Assembly (NCBI RefSeq): GCF_008801715.1
Contig: NZ_VZPG01000002.1
Coordinates: 434,001 to 498,000, forward strand
Direction: 5' to 3'
Length of the DNA: 64,000 bases
DNA from: Pseudochrobactrum saccharolyticum
Lineage (GTDB): Bacteria > Pseudomonadota > Alphaproteobacteria > Rhizobiales > Rhizobiaceae
The notes beneath the pieces were generated by a model. That model saw only the letters and a program-made list of their open reading frames with translations. It searched no databases and had not been told where the DNA came from. The translations under genes were made by a program, and so were the position numbers. Positions 16,717 through 26,119 of this stretch are shown here, piece after piece (position 1 is the first letter of the stretch; each line of letters begins with the position of its first letter).

Positions 16717-18459
16717 TTATTCCTGCGGATAGAGCGCATTGATAATGCCTAATGCGTCATGACGGGCATCGATCATGCCATAGGTTGTACGCCACTGACC
16801 ACCAAGACGGGTTTCGATAAAGGCATCACCGATATCATCCGCGCCGAGTTCTTTCAGGCAGGCGGCACTAGCGGCCAGCGCCATCTGCTCGGTGAGCATC
16901 CGTGCAGCACCTTCATCGGTCATAGTTACCTGCATCGCAGCCCGCAACACGGCAACAGTGCCCTGACCGCGACGGCCAAGCTGTGTGCCGATCCACTCCA
17001 GCACATCGTCAAACAAACGTGGTGCGCGGTGCAATACACGCACAATATCCAGCGCCATCACATTGCCGGAACCTTCCCAAATCGCATTGACCGGAGCCTC
17101 GCGATAAAGCCGCGCCAGCGGATTTTCTTCGACATAGCCATTACCGCCGAGACATTCCATTGCTTCATAAAGCAGCGCCGGTGCGATTTTTGCCACCCAA
17201 TATTTGACCACAGGTGTCATAACACGGGCAAAAGCAGCCTCCATACGGTCATTGGCCGCCATGTCAAAGGCGCGGGCAAGGCGCAGTGACAGAGCAGTAG
17301 CAGCCGCCACATCCAGTGACATATCCGCCAGAACACGCTGCATCAGCGGCTGATTGATCAGCGGTACACCGCCGACACTTCTGTGACGGGCATGATGAAC
17401 AGCTTCACTCATACCGGCGCGCATCAAACCGGCGGAGGCCACAGCACAATCCAGACGGGTCAGTGTCACCATATCAATAATAGTCTTCACACCCTGCCCC
17501 GGCTCTCCGACCATCTGGCCGAACGCATTTTCAAACTGCACTTCGGAAGATGCATTGGAGCGGTTGCCGAGCTTGTCTTTCAAACGCTGGAAGCGGAAGC
17601 CGTTGCCGCCACCATCCGACAACAAACGTGGTACTAGGAAACAGGACAGGCCGGACTTATTGTCACCGGCAGCCTGACCATTGGCCTGCGCCAGCACCAT
17701 GAAAGCATCGGACATCGGCGCGGACATAAACCATTTATGGCCGTTGAGACGGTAGACGCCATTCCCCGCATGATCGGCGCGGGTGGTATTGGCACGAACA
17801 TCGGTGCCGCCCTGCTTTTCTGTCATGCCCATACCAAGCGTCAGACCGGCTTTTTTAACCGGCGGCTTGTTGGACGAGTCATATTTGCGGGTGAGAATGC
17901 GCGGCGACCATTCATCATAAAGCACCGGAGAGGTCATCAGCACTGCAAGTGATGCGCTTGTCATGGTCAGCGGGCAGAGATGACCGCATTCAAGCTGCGC
18001 AGTCAGATAAAAACGTGTCGCACGCGCCTGATGGCGGCGCCCTGCTTCAGGCGATTGTTGCGGGCTGTTTTCCCAGATGGATGAGTGCAGGCCATGCGCA
18101 ACGGAGCGGCGCATCAAAGCATGATAGGCCGGATGATATTCCACCTGATCAATGCGGTTGCCCTGACGATCATGGGTTTGCAAGCACGGCACTTCGGAAT
18201 TGGCAAGACGCGCCATTTCCTGCGCATCGGCAGATAAAACAAAACGGCCGGTCTGTTCGAGCTCTTTTTGCAGGCTTTCCGGAAAGCGCGCTGCACATTG
18301 CAGCAGCAGCGGATCACTCAAATAGGCATTATATTGCGGAGCAGCCTGCCCGTTGAGATTTTTGGTCACGGAATATGGAGACGTATCCGGCGCATAATTG
18401 GTGCGCTGCGGCGCCTGATTAGTTACTTCAGAAACGTCTGCAGGAGTGTTAACCGACAT
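16717..18459 (-). CDS. AidB-like acyl-CoA dehydrogenase family protein
   Basis: A 580-residue flavoprotein close to E. coli AidB, an adaptive-response protein that binds DNA and FAD. Family marks are the N-terminal NYAPDTSPYSVTKNL-type segment, GMGMTEKQGGTDVRAN (FAD/substrate loop), TLTRLDCAVASAGLMR, ECLGGNGYVEE, and IWEGSGNVMALDIVR, the AidB-specific version of the catalytic-Glu region. Length fits AidB (about 540-580) rather than short-chain acyl-CoA dehydrogenases. Its activity is unsettled even in E. coli. Divergent from pyrB across about 220 nt. Confidence 0.88.
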   Translation of the reverse strand: MSVNTPADVSEVTNQAPQRTNYAPDTSPYSVTKNLNGQAAPQYNAYLSDPLLLQCAARFPESLQKELEQTGRFVLSADAQEMARLANSEVPCLQTHDRQGNRIDQVEYHPAYHALMRRSVAHGLHSSIWENSPQQSPEAGRRHQARATRFYLTAQLECGHLCPLTMTSASLAVLMTSPVLYDEWSPRILTRKYDSSNKPPVKKAGLTLGMGMTEKQGGTDVRANTTRADHAGNGVYRLNGHKWFMSAPMSDAFMVLAQANGQAAGDNKSGLSCFLVPRLLSDGGGNGFRFQRLKDKLGNRSNASSEVQFENAFGQMVGEPGQGVKTIIDMVTLTRLDCAVASAGLMRAGMSEAVHHARHRSVGGVPLINQPLMQRVLADMSLDVAAATALSLRLARAFDMAANDRMEAAFARVMTPVVKYWVAKIAPALLYEAMECLGGNGYVEENPLARLYREAPVNAIWEGSGNVMALDIVRVLHRAPRLFDDVLEWIGTQLGRRGQGTVAVLRAAMQVTMTDEGAARMLTEQMALAASAACLKELGADDIGDAFIETRLGGQWRTTYGMIDARHDALGIINALYPQE

Positions 18460-18678
18460 ATTCCATCCATTTAGCCGGAGATTTCAGCCGCCGGTTTTTG
18501 TATTTAAAAATCTATACGCGAATCTCTAATATCCGCCTTGTGTCATTGTTTGCGGCAAAATTATAAATATCCCCTCAATAATCCGTTTTTCTCCACACTG
18601 TTTATTCGACAAAGCCGCAAAAGCATATATAAGGCCGCAAACAAGTTTCTCTGCAAACATTATATGGGAATAGCTGTG

Positions 18679-19653
18679 ATGACAGAACAATCTCCCGCGC
18701 CTCTTTTTCCCCACCGCCATTTGCTCGGGATTAAAGGTCTTTCTCCTCTCGATATTACCACATTGCTGGATCTGGCCGACAGTGAAGTTGCTGTCTCCCG
18801 TCAGCCGGAAAAAAAGAAAACAATCCTAAGCGGTCGTACGCAGATTAATCTTTTCTTTGAAAACTCCACCCGTACCCAATCTTCCTTTGAACTGGCCGGT
18901 AAGCGCCTCGGTGCCGATGTGATGAATATGTCGGTCGGCAGCTCGTCGGTTAAAAAAGGTGAAACGCTGATTGATACGGCGATGACGCTCAATGCGATGC
19001 AGCCGGATATTCTGGTGATCCGCCACGCTTCTGCCGGCGCTGCGGCGCTTCTGGCGCAAAAAGTCGGCTGCTCGGTGGTCAATGCCGGTGACGGTGCCCA
19101 TGAGCACCCAACACAGGCACTGCTCGATGCGCTGACCATCCGCCGCGCTAAAGGTAAGGTCGGTCGTCTGATTGTGGCAATCTGCGGTGATGTCCTGCAT
19201 TCACGCGTTGCCCGCTCCAATATTCTGCTGCTCAATGCGCTGGGTGCGCGGGTACGGGTGATTGCACCGTCCACCCTGCTGCCATCCGGCATTGAACAAA
19301 TGGGCGTTGAAGTGTTCAACTCCATGAAAGAAGGCCTGAAAGACGCTGATGTAGTGATGATGCTGCGCTTACAGCGCGAGCGCATGAGCGGCTCTTTTGT
19401 GCCGTCGGTGCGCGAATATTTCCACTTCTACGGGCTGGATAAAGAAAAGCTCAAATATGCCAAGCCGGACGCATTGGTGATGCATCCGGGCCCGATGAAC
19501 CGTGGTGTAGAGATTGCCTCGGACATTGCTGACGGCCCGCAAAGCGTGATCCAGCAACAGGTGGAAATGGGTGTTGCCGTGCGCATGGCCGTGATGGAAG
19601 CTTTGCTTGACCCGCGACGAAATCCTGAAAATTTTAACGGTGTTGGAGCCTGA
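18679..19653 (+). CDS. pyrB: Aspartate carbamoyltransferase catalytic subunit
   Basis: A 324-residue enzyme joining carbamoyl phosphate and aspartate in pyrimidine synthesis. The carbamoyl-phosphate site [35 protein letters not shown] and the aspartate-site region [12 protein letters not shown] are all present. ATG 18679 (MTEQSPAP) has GGGA about 10 nt upstream; an in-frame ATG five codons earlier is possible. The stop overlaps the pyrC-like start (TGATG), so the two are coupled, as expected for PyrB that forms a dodecamer with an inactive dihydroorotase partner. No regulatory pyrI is seen. Confidence 0.96.
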   Translation: MTEQSPAPLFPHRHLLGIKGLSPLDITTLLDLADSEVAVSRQPEKKKTILSGRTQINLFFENSTRTQSSFELAGKRLGADVMNMSVGSSSVKKGETLIDTAMTLNAMQPDILVIRHASAGAAALLAQKVGCSVVNAGDGAHEHPTQALLDALTIRRAKGKVGRLIVAICGDVLHSRVARSNILLLNALGARVRVIAPSTLLPSGIEQMGVEVFNSMKEGLKDADVVMMLRLQRERMSGSFVPSVREYFHFYGLDKEKLKYAKPDALVMHPGPMNRGVEIASDIADGPQSVIQQQVEMGVAVRMAVMEALLDPRRNPENFNGVGA

Positions 19654-20939
19654 TGATGAGCACTACAGTTTACACCAATGCCCGCATCATTGATCCTTCG
19701 CGCAATCTCGATGAAAACGGCACGCTGATCGTTCAGGACGGCATTATCGTCGCCAGCGGTGCAGATGCTAATAATCAAGGCACGCCGGAAGGCGCGGAAG
19801 TCATTGACCTTAACGGCAATGTACTGATCCCGGGTCTGGTCGACAGCCGCGTGTTTATCGGTGAGCCGGGTACAGAACATCGTGAAACTATTGCCTCGGC
19901 CAGTCAGGCTGCTGCTGCCGGTGGCGTAACCTCGATGATTATGATGCCGGATACTGATCCGGTGATTGACAATGTGGCACTGGTCGAATTCGTCAAGCGG
20001 ACTGCCCGCGACACCGCCATTGTCAATGTGCATCCGGCTGCGGCCATCACCCGAGGTTTGCTGGGTGAGGAAATGACCGAAATGGGCCTGCTGCGTGAAG
20101 CCGGTGCGGTTGCCTTTACCGAAGGCCGCAAATCACTGGCCAATACGCTGCTGCTGCGCCGTGCGCTGACCTATGCCAAGGATTTTGGCGCGATGATTGC
20201 CCATGAGACAATCGACCCTTATCTCGGCGGCGGTGCAATGAATAGCGGGCTTTATGCCAGCTGGCTCGGTCTTTCCGGTGCGCCGCGCGAAGCAGAAGTT
20301 ATTCCGCTGGAACGTGACCTGCGCTTAGCAAGCATGACCGGCGGCAATTATCACGCTGCGCAAATTTCCTGCGATATGTCGGCTCAGGTTCTGCGCCGCG
20401 CGAAAGAAACCAATGCAAAAGTCAGCGCTGCTGTTTCAATCAATCATTTATCGCTGAATGAAAATGATATCGGCGAATATCGTACATTCTTCCGTCTTTC
20501 GCCGCCGCTGCGCAATGAAGATGACCGTCAGGCGATGATTGAAGCCGTGCGCAATGGCACGATTGATGTGATCGTCTCCGCGCATAATCCGCAGGATGTT
20601 GATACCAAACGTCTGCCATTTGCCGATGCGGAAGCCGGTGCAATCGGACTGGAAACCCTGCTGGGGGCAGCGCTGCGTCTCTATCACAATGACTCATTGA
20701 GCCTCTTGCGACTGATCGAAGTGCTTTCCACCGCTCCGGCCAAACTCTATGGTCTGGATGCAGGCACTCTGAAAGTTGGTGCAAAGGCCGATTTCGCCGT
20801 GGTTGATCTTTATGAACCATGGGTCGTAAAGGCTGAAGAATTGCACTCGCTCTCGAAAAACAGCTCTTTTGAAGATGCTAAATTTCAGGGTCGCGTGATC
20901 CGTACCGTGGTCAGCGGCAAAACAGTCTTCGCATTATAA
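19653..20939 (+). CDS. Dihydroorotase-like PyrC', predicted catalytically inactive
   Basis: A 428-residue amidohydrolase-fold protein of the type I dihydroorotase family. Key residues are lost: the metal motif HxH is replaced by RVF (residues 66-68, in GLVDSRVFIGEPG), the third His site reads HAAQIS, and the catalytic Asp of the DHAPH motif is replaced (VSAHNPQ). It therefore most likely supports aspartate carbamoyltransferase assembly, as the inactive PyrC' does in Pseudomonas, rather than making dihydroorotate. It overlaps pyrB by 1 nt. A true pyrC must lie elsewhere. Automatic annotation would call it plain dihydroorotase. Confidence 0.88.
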   Translation: MMSTTVYTNARIIDPSRNLDENGTLIVQDGIIVASGADANNQGTPEGAEVIDLNGNVLIPGLVDSRVFIGEPGTEHRETIASASQAAAAGGVTSMIMMPDTDPVIDNVALVEFVKRTARDTAIVNVHPAAAITRGLLGEEMTEMGLLREAGAVAFTEGRKSLANTLLLRRALTYAKDFGAMIAHETIDPYLGGGAMNSGLYASWLGLSGAPREAEVIPLERDLRLASMTGGNYHAAQISCDMSAQVLRRAKETNAKVSAAVSINHLSLNENDIGEYRTFFRLSPPLRNEDDRQAMIEAVRNGTIDVIVSAHNPQDVDTKRLPFADAEAGAIGLETLLGAALRLYHNDSLSLLRLIEVLSTAPAKLYGLDAGTLKVGAKADFAVVDLYEPWVVKAEELHSLSKNSSFEDAKFQGRVIRTVVSGKTVFAL

Positions 20940-21014
20940 ATATTGTTTTGGTGCGGATTTTATGCCTAATTTCTGCTGTCCGGTTGCGCGGACAAATCAC
21001 TCTGAGGGGACTTC

Positions 21015-21626
21015 ATGCTTGAACCACTGATTATCACCGGCAGCGCGGCTGGCATTTTTGCAGCGCTGGTCTTTGGCTATCTGCTCGGTTCAATCCCCTT
21101 TGGTTTGCTGCTCACCCGCATGGCGGGTCTCGGCGATGTGCGCTCCATCGGCTCCGGCAATATCGGCGCGACCAATGTGTTGCGTACCGGCAATAAGAAA
21201 ATTGCCGCTGCTACCCTGCTCTGCGATATGCTCAAAGGCACGATCGCCGTGCTGGTTGCGGCCTATTTCGGCCGTGATTACGCGCTTGCCGCTGGTCTCG
21301 GGGCTTTTCTTGGCCACCTCTTTCCGGTCTGGCTTGGCTTCAAAGGCGGCAAAGGTGTTGCCACTTATCTCGGTATTCTGCTGGGTCTGGCATGGCCGGG
21401 TGCACTGGTTTTTGCCGCAGTGTGGATCGTTATCGCGCTTCTCACACGCTATTCATCGCTCTCAGCGCTGATCGCCTGTATCATCGTTCCGCTTTCCATT
21501 CTCTATCTCGGGCTGACGAAAACAGCACTGCTCTTTGCAGTTCTGACGCTGATAATTTTTATCAAGCACCGTGCAAATATTGAACGGTTACTGAGCGGTA
21601 CAGAAACCAAAATAGGATCAAAATAA
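21015..21626 (+). CDS. plsY: Acyl-phosphate:glycerol-3-phosphate acyltransferase
   Basis: A 203-residue inner-membrane enzyme that acylates sn-glycerol-3-phosphate with acyl phosphate, the first step of phospholipid synthesis. The three conserved loops are present: [20 protein letters not shown] and [13 protein letters not shown], between about five hydrophobic helices. GAGGGG lies before the ATG at 21015. The next gene, dprA, starts directly after its stop, so the two are one transcript, probably with pyrB-pyrC' upstream (75 nt gap without an obvious terminator). Confidence 0.96.
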   Translation: MLEPLIITGSAAGIFAALVFGYLLGSIPFGLLLTRMAGLGDVRSIGSGNIGATNVLRTGNKKIAAATLLCDMLKGTIAVLVAAYFGRDYALAAGLGAFLGHLFPVWLGFKGGKGVATYLGILLGLAWPGALVFAAVWIVIALLTRYSSLSALIACIIVPLSILYLGLTKTALLFAVLTLIIFIKHRANIERLLSGTETKIGSK

Positions 21627-22817
21627 ATGATCGCAGAGACGGGTTCGCAGTCAAAAGGAATTCGTCTCTCAGATCAGCAGAGACTCAACTGGTTGCGGCT
21701 GATCCGCAGCGATAATGTCGGGCCTGCCAGTTTTCGCGATCTGATCGCCTATTGCGGCAGCGCTGCTGCCGCACTTGAGCACCTGCCGCAACTGGTGCGC
21801 TCCACAGCCAAACGCCCGCTGCGTATTCATACAATTGATGAAGCCGAACAGGAACTGGAAGCGATAGAACGCTCCGGTGCCAAACTTATCGGCATGGGCG
21901 AGCCCGAATATCCGTCCTATCTCAGACAAATCCTCAATCCTCCGCCACTGGTAACTGTGCTTGGAGATACAACGCTGTTCAGCAAACCGCCGGTGGCGAT
22001 TGTCGGCGCACGAAATGCTTCTGCCACGGCCTGTGCCTTCACAAGCCAGCTGGTTCGCGATCTCGGGCAATCCGGCTGCGCCATCGTTTCCGGCTTTGCG
22101 CGAGGCATTGATACGGCGGCGCACAAAGCCAGCCTTGAGACAGGTACGATTGCCGTTCTGGCAGGCGGGCTTGACCGTCCCTATCCGCCGGAAAATATCC
22201 CGTTGCTCGACCAGATCATTGATAATGGCGGGGTCATTATTACTGAAATGCCGATGAGCTGGGTGCCACGCGCGCAGGACTTTCCGCGCCGCAACCGCAT
22301 CATCGCCGGTCTGTCGCTCGGGCTTGCAGTGATTGAAGCGGCGCAGCGCTCCGGTTCGCTCATCAGCGCACGACTGGCCGCAGAAATGGGCAGGCTGGTA
22401 TTCGCTGTGCCCGGTTCACCGCTTGATCCGCGTGCGAATGGTGCCAATTCTCTGCTCAAGAACGGCGCTATCATGCTCACCGAAGCACAGGATATTTTGG
22501 TTGCGCTGGAGCCGATGCTGCGTAAGGACAGTACGGCACAAATGCAGGCCGGAGCATTGTTCAATCAAGACACAGCACAGATTTTGATGAAACAACCGGC
22601 AAGTATCGGTTCCGATACCGGTAAAAACCCTGTTCCGGCACAAAATGATTATGAGCGTATCCGCAACGCTCTCAGCAACACCCCCGTTTCAGCGGATGTG
22701 ATTATCCGCCACACAGGTCTCAGCGCCTCTGCCGTGCATCTGGCATTGCTGGAGCTTGATCTCGCGGGGCAGTTGCAACGCAGCGACAATGGTCTGGTTG
22801 CGCTTTTGCCCTCATAA
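21627..22817 (+). CDS. dprA: DNA processing protein DprA
   Basis: A 396-residue protein that binds incoming single-stranded DNA and loads RecA in natural transformation; it is conserved even in bacteria not known to be competent. The Rossmann-fold core shows VAIVGARNAS, GFARGIDTAAH and the nucleotide-like loop IAVLAGGLDRPYP, with a trailing DFPRRNRIIAGLS. A helical N-terminal region (residues 1-80) and a C-terminal winged helix (about 330-396) complete the usual three-domain plan. ATG abuts the plsY stop (TAA-ATG). Confidence 0.95.
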   Translation: MIAETGSQSKGIRLSDQQRLNWLRLIRSDNVGPASFRDLIAYCGSAAAALEHLPQLVRSTAKRPLRIHTIDEAEQELEAIERSGAKLIGMGEPEYPSYLRQILNPPPLVTVLGDTTLFSKPPVAIVGARNASATACAFTSQLVRDLGQSGCAIVSGFARGIDTAAHKASLETGTIAVLAGGLDRPYPPENIPLLDQIIDNGGVIITEMPMSWVPRAQDFPRRNRIIAGLSLGLAVIEAAQRSGSLISARLAAEMGRLVFAVPGSPLDPRANGANSLLKNGAIMLTEAQDILVALEPMLRKDSTAQMQAGALFNQDTAQILMKQPASIGSDTGKNPVPAQNDYERIRNALSNTPVSADVIIRHTGLSASAVHLALLELDLAGQLQRSDNGLVALLPS

Positions 22818-22820
22818 TAA

Positions 22821-23000
22821 TCAGTTTTTCGTCATCCGGCCTGACTGGCTGCGCAAAACATCTGATGCCTCAACCCATGCCATTTCGATGAAATAAGCCA
22901 GCATCGGATAGTGGTTGGACTGAGCAATATGACGTAATTCCAGTAGTTTATCATGAACATAAATGATTTCATGATAGGACTTCTCTTTATCTGCCTTCAT
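22821..23000 (-). CDS. Small hypothetical protein, 59 residues
   Basis: A short ORF read from ATG 23000 with AAGGCGG about 8 nt upstream. The product begins MKADKEKSYHEIIYVHD and is predicted helical and soluble, with a hydrophobic stretch MLAYFIEMAW in the middle. Codon use is normal for the genome and the reading frame covers most of the dprA-topA gap, both in favour of a real gene. Not recognised; no function proposed. Confidence 0.6.
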   Translation of the reverse strand: MKADKEKSYHEIIYVHDKLLELRHIAQSNHYPMLAYFIEMAWVEASDVLRSQSGRMTKN

Positions 23001-23285
23001 GAGCCCGCCTTAAGCCTAAATATATAAATTAAAGTACCAAATAAAATGTCATTCTATTGCAACCGGAACAGACAAATTTGATATGTACAATGCCTGAAAT
23101 CAACCTATGATTACAAAATAAACAATGTCAACCTGTCGTTGTTTTGCGTAAAAAACAGTGGCTTGCTCTTGACCAATCTGATTTCGCTGTTCATTTGAAT
23201 GACAAATATCCTGCCAGCCTGATGATTATCAACACTGGCGCAATCCGGGCATATCCGGCTGTGTACGTTAATCTGGACCCGCAAT
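23001..23285. other. Upstream region of topA
   Basis: 285 bases, AT-rich in the first half. No gene, strong hairpin or LexA box was found. The promoters of topA and of the divergent small gene must lie here. Confidence 0.4.
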
Positions 23286-25973
23286 ATGAATGTCGTTGTC
23301 GTTGAATCGCCCGCCAAGGCCAAAACAATCAATAAATATCTAGGCTCAGGCTATAAGGTTCTGGCCTCTTTCGGTCATGTCCGCGATTTGCCTGCAAAAG
23401 ACGGCTCTGTTCGTCCTGATGAAGATTTTGCCATGAGCTGGGAGGTCGATGCGGCCTCTTCCAAACGTCTTTCCGAGATCGCCAAAGCGGTCAAGGAAAG
23501 CGACGAACTGATTCTGGCAACTGACCCTGATCGCGAAGGGGAAGCAATTTCATGGCATGTTCTGGACGTGCTGCGTCAGAAAAAAGTGCTCGGCTCCAAG
23601 CCGGTCAAGCGCGTGGTGTTCAACGCCATTACAAAAAATGCCGTGCTCGAAGCCATGGCCAATCCGCGTGAAATCGACGTGCCGCTGGTGGATGCCTATC
23701 TGGCACGCCGTGCGCTCGACTATCTGGTAGGCTTCACACTGTCGCCGGTTCTGTGGCGCAAATTGCCGGGTTCGCGCTCGGCTGGCCGCGTGCAGTCGGT
23801 GGCACTGCGCCTCGTTTGCGACCGTGAAACCGAGATTGAACGCTTCATCCGTGAAGAATACTGGAATATTGCCGCCCTGCTCCAGACACCGCGCAGCGAT
23901 AATTTCACTGCCCGCCTGACTGTTGTTGACGGCAAGAAACTCGGCAAGCTCGATATTAAAAATGAAGAGCAGGCAAGTGCCATCCGCACCATGCTGGAAG
24001 GCGCTGCCTTCAATGTCATGAGCGTTGATGCCAAACCGACCAAACGTAATCCGGGCCCGCCATTCACCACTTCCACCTTGCAGCAGGCCGCCAGCGGTCA
24101 GCTCGGTTTCTCCGCATCGCGCACTATGCAGGTTGCGCAGCGCCTTTATGAAGGTATTGAGCTTGGCGGTGAAACCACCGGTCTGATTACCTATATGCGT
24201 ACTGACGGTGTGCAGATGGCACCGGAAGCAATTTCCGCAGCGCGCAAAGCAATCGGCCAGACATTCGGCGATAATTATGTGCCGGAAAAGCCGCGTTACT
24301 ATTCCACTAAAGCGAAAAATGCTCAGGAAGCGCACGAAGCGGTGCGTCCGACCGATTTCAGCCGTCATCCGAAAGAAGTGCGCAAATATCTCGACGAGGA
24401 TCAGGCTCGCCTTTATGAGCTGATCTGGAAACGCGCTATCGCCAGTCAGATGCAGCCTGCCGATATTGAACGCACAGTCGTTGATATTGAAGCTAAAAAC
24501 GGCGCCCGTTCGGCTGTATTGCGTGCCAATGGTTCGGTTGTCCGCTTCAACGGCTTTCTCGCGGCCTATACTGATCACCGCGAAGAAGAAGATGAAGACG
24601 AGGACAGCGCACGTCTGCCGCAGATCAATGCCGGTGAGACATTGAAGCGCGAGAAAATCGACGCAACCCAGCATTCGACTGAACCGCCGCCGCGCTATTC
24701 CGAAGCATCGCTCATCAAGCGCATGGAAGAGCTCGGCATTGGCCGTCCGTCGACTTATGCTGCAACGCTGAAAACTCTGGGTGACCGCGATTATGTTACG
24801 ATGGATAAGCGCAAGCTGATCCCGCAGGCCAAAGGCCGTCTGGTCACCGCATTCCTTGAAAGCTTCTTTGAGCGCTATGTGGAATATGATTTCACCGCCG
24901 CGCTGGAAGAAAAGCTCGATCTGATTTCCGATGGCAAACTGGCATGGAAAGACGTGCTGCGCGACTTCTGGCAGGATTTCTCCGGCAATGTCGACAGCAC
25001 CAAAGAACTGCGTGTTACCAATGTGCTGGATGCGCTCAATGAGCAGCTTTCCGCCCTTGCCTTCCCTGATCGCGGCGACGGTATGGATCCGCGTATCTGC
25101 CCGACCTGCGGCACCGGCAATCTCTCGCTGAAGCTAGGCAAATATGGTGCTTTCGTCGGCTGCTCCAACTATCCGGAGTGCAAATTCACCCGTCAGCTTG
25201 GTGGTGAAGGCGAAGGTGATGCAGCAGCTGCATCTGATGAACCAAAAGTGCTTGGTCAGGATCCGGTAACCGGTGAAGATATCACTGCGCGTACCGGCCG
25301 TTTCGGACCGTATATCCAGCGCGGTGAAGGCAAGGAAGCCAAGCGTTCCAGCCTGCCGAAAGGCTGGTCACTGGCTGAACTTGATCTGGAAAAAGCCTTG
25401 CAGCTTATCAATCTGCCGCGTGATGTGGGTCCGCATCCGGAAAGCGGCAAGATGATCACCGCAAGCCTCGGCCGTTACGGCCCTTATATTGCCCATGACG
25501 GCGCTTTCGCCAATGTCGACAGCATTGAGGATGTGTTTGAGATCGGCATCAACCGCGCTGTGACTGTGCTGGCAGAAAAAGCCGCTAAAGGCGGTCGTAC
25601 CCGCGCAACACCGGCTGCGCTTGCCACACTCGGCGATCATCCGGATGGCGGCTCCATTACTGTGCGTGACGGTCGCTACGGCCCTTATGTTAATTGGGGT
25701 AAGGTCAATGCCACGCTGCCAAAGGGCAAAGATCCGGCAACGGTAACAATGGAAGAAGCGCTGGAGCTGATTACAGCGAAAGCCGGTTCTGCCAAGAAGA
25801 CCACGAAGAAAGCCGCACCGAAAAAACCGGCGGCTCCGAAGAAGACAACCAAAGCCAAGGCTGCGGATGATGAAGCCAAACCGGTAAAAAAGGCAGCAGC
25901 CAAAAAGCCGGCAGCTAAAAAGACTGCGACTAAAGCAGCCGCTAAACCTAAAAAAGCGGATGCGGCTGAATAA
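23286..25973 (+). CDS. topA: DNA topoisomerase I
   Basis: An 895-residue type IA topoisomerase that relaxes negative supercoils. The N-terminal TOPRIM domain shows VVVESPAKAKTINKYLG and ATDPDREGEAISWH. The catalytic Tyr is Y303 in ITYMRTDG. One four-Cys zinc finger (CPTCG ... GCSNYPEC, residues about 605-640) is followed by divergent topoisomerase C-terminal repeats ending in GRFGPYIQ, GRYGPYIA and GRYGPYVN. The last 60 residues are a Lys/Ala/Pro-rich basic tail of the AAKKPAAKK type, likely DNA-binding and common in Rhizobiales TopA. A terminator follows. Confidence 0.97.
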   Translation: MNVVVVESPAKAKTINKYLGSGYKVLASFGHVRDLPAKDGSVRPDEDFAMSWEVDAASSKRLSEIAKAVKESDELILATDPDREGEAISWHVLDVLRQKKVLGSKPVKRVVFNAITKNAVLEAMANPREIDVPLVDAYLARRALDYLVGFTLSPVLWRKLPGSRSAGRVQSVALRLVCDRETEIERFIREEYWNIAALLQTPRSDNFTARLTVVDGKKLGKLDIKNEEQASAIRTMLEGAAFNVMSVDAKPTKRNPGPPFTTSTLQQAASGQLGFSASRTMQVAQRLYEGIELGGETTGLITYMRTDGVQMAPEAISAARKAIGQTFGDNYVPEKPRYYSTKAKNAQEAHEAVRPTDFSRHPKEVRKYLDEDQARLYELIWKRAIASQMQPADIERTVVDIEAKNGARSAVLRANGSVVRFNGFLAAYTDHREEEDEDEDSARLPQINAGETLKREKIDATQHSTEPPPRYSEASLIKRMEELGIGRPSTYAATLKTLGDRDYVTMDKRKLIPQAKGRLVTAFLESFFERYVEYDFTAALEEKLDLISDGKLAWKDVLRDFWQDFSGNVDSTKELRVTNVLDALNEQLSALAFPDRGDGMDPRICPTCGTGNLSLKLGKYGAFVGCSNYPECKFTRQLGGEGEGDAAAASDEPKVLGQDPVTGEDITARTGRFGPYIQRGEGKEAKRSSLPKGWSLAELDLEKALQLINLPRDVGPHPESGKMITASLGRYGPYIAHDGAFANVDSIEDVFEIGINRAVTVLAEKAAKGGRTRATPAALATLGDHPDGGSITVRDGRYGPYVNWGKVNATLPKGKDPATVTMEEALELITAKAGSAKKTTKKAAPKKPAAPKKTTKAKAADDEAKPVKKAAAKKPAAKKTATKAAAKPKKADAAE

Positions 25974-25995
25974 GCAGCACAAAGCACGTAACACA

Positions 25996-26028
25996 GAGGG
26001 CACCATAGTTACTATGGTGCCCTTTTTA
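25996..26028 (+). terminator. Rho-independent terminator after topA
   Basis: AGGGCACCATAGT / ACTATGGTGCCCT stem with a T5 tail. Confidence 0.92.
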
Positions 26029-26119
26029 TTTGCATCAGCTGAGCCACAGCAAATGTTTCCATTCTGTGCTGAAATGCTTTAAAGAGTTTTCAGGACTTTA
26101 TGAAAAGTAAATATTAAGG

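Noticed and set aside
23550-24674. A 374-codon open frame antisense to topA
   Set aside because: Shadow of the topA coding strand; no motif and no start signal.
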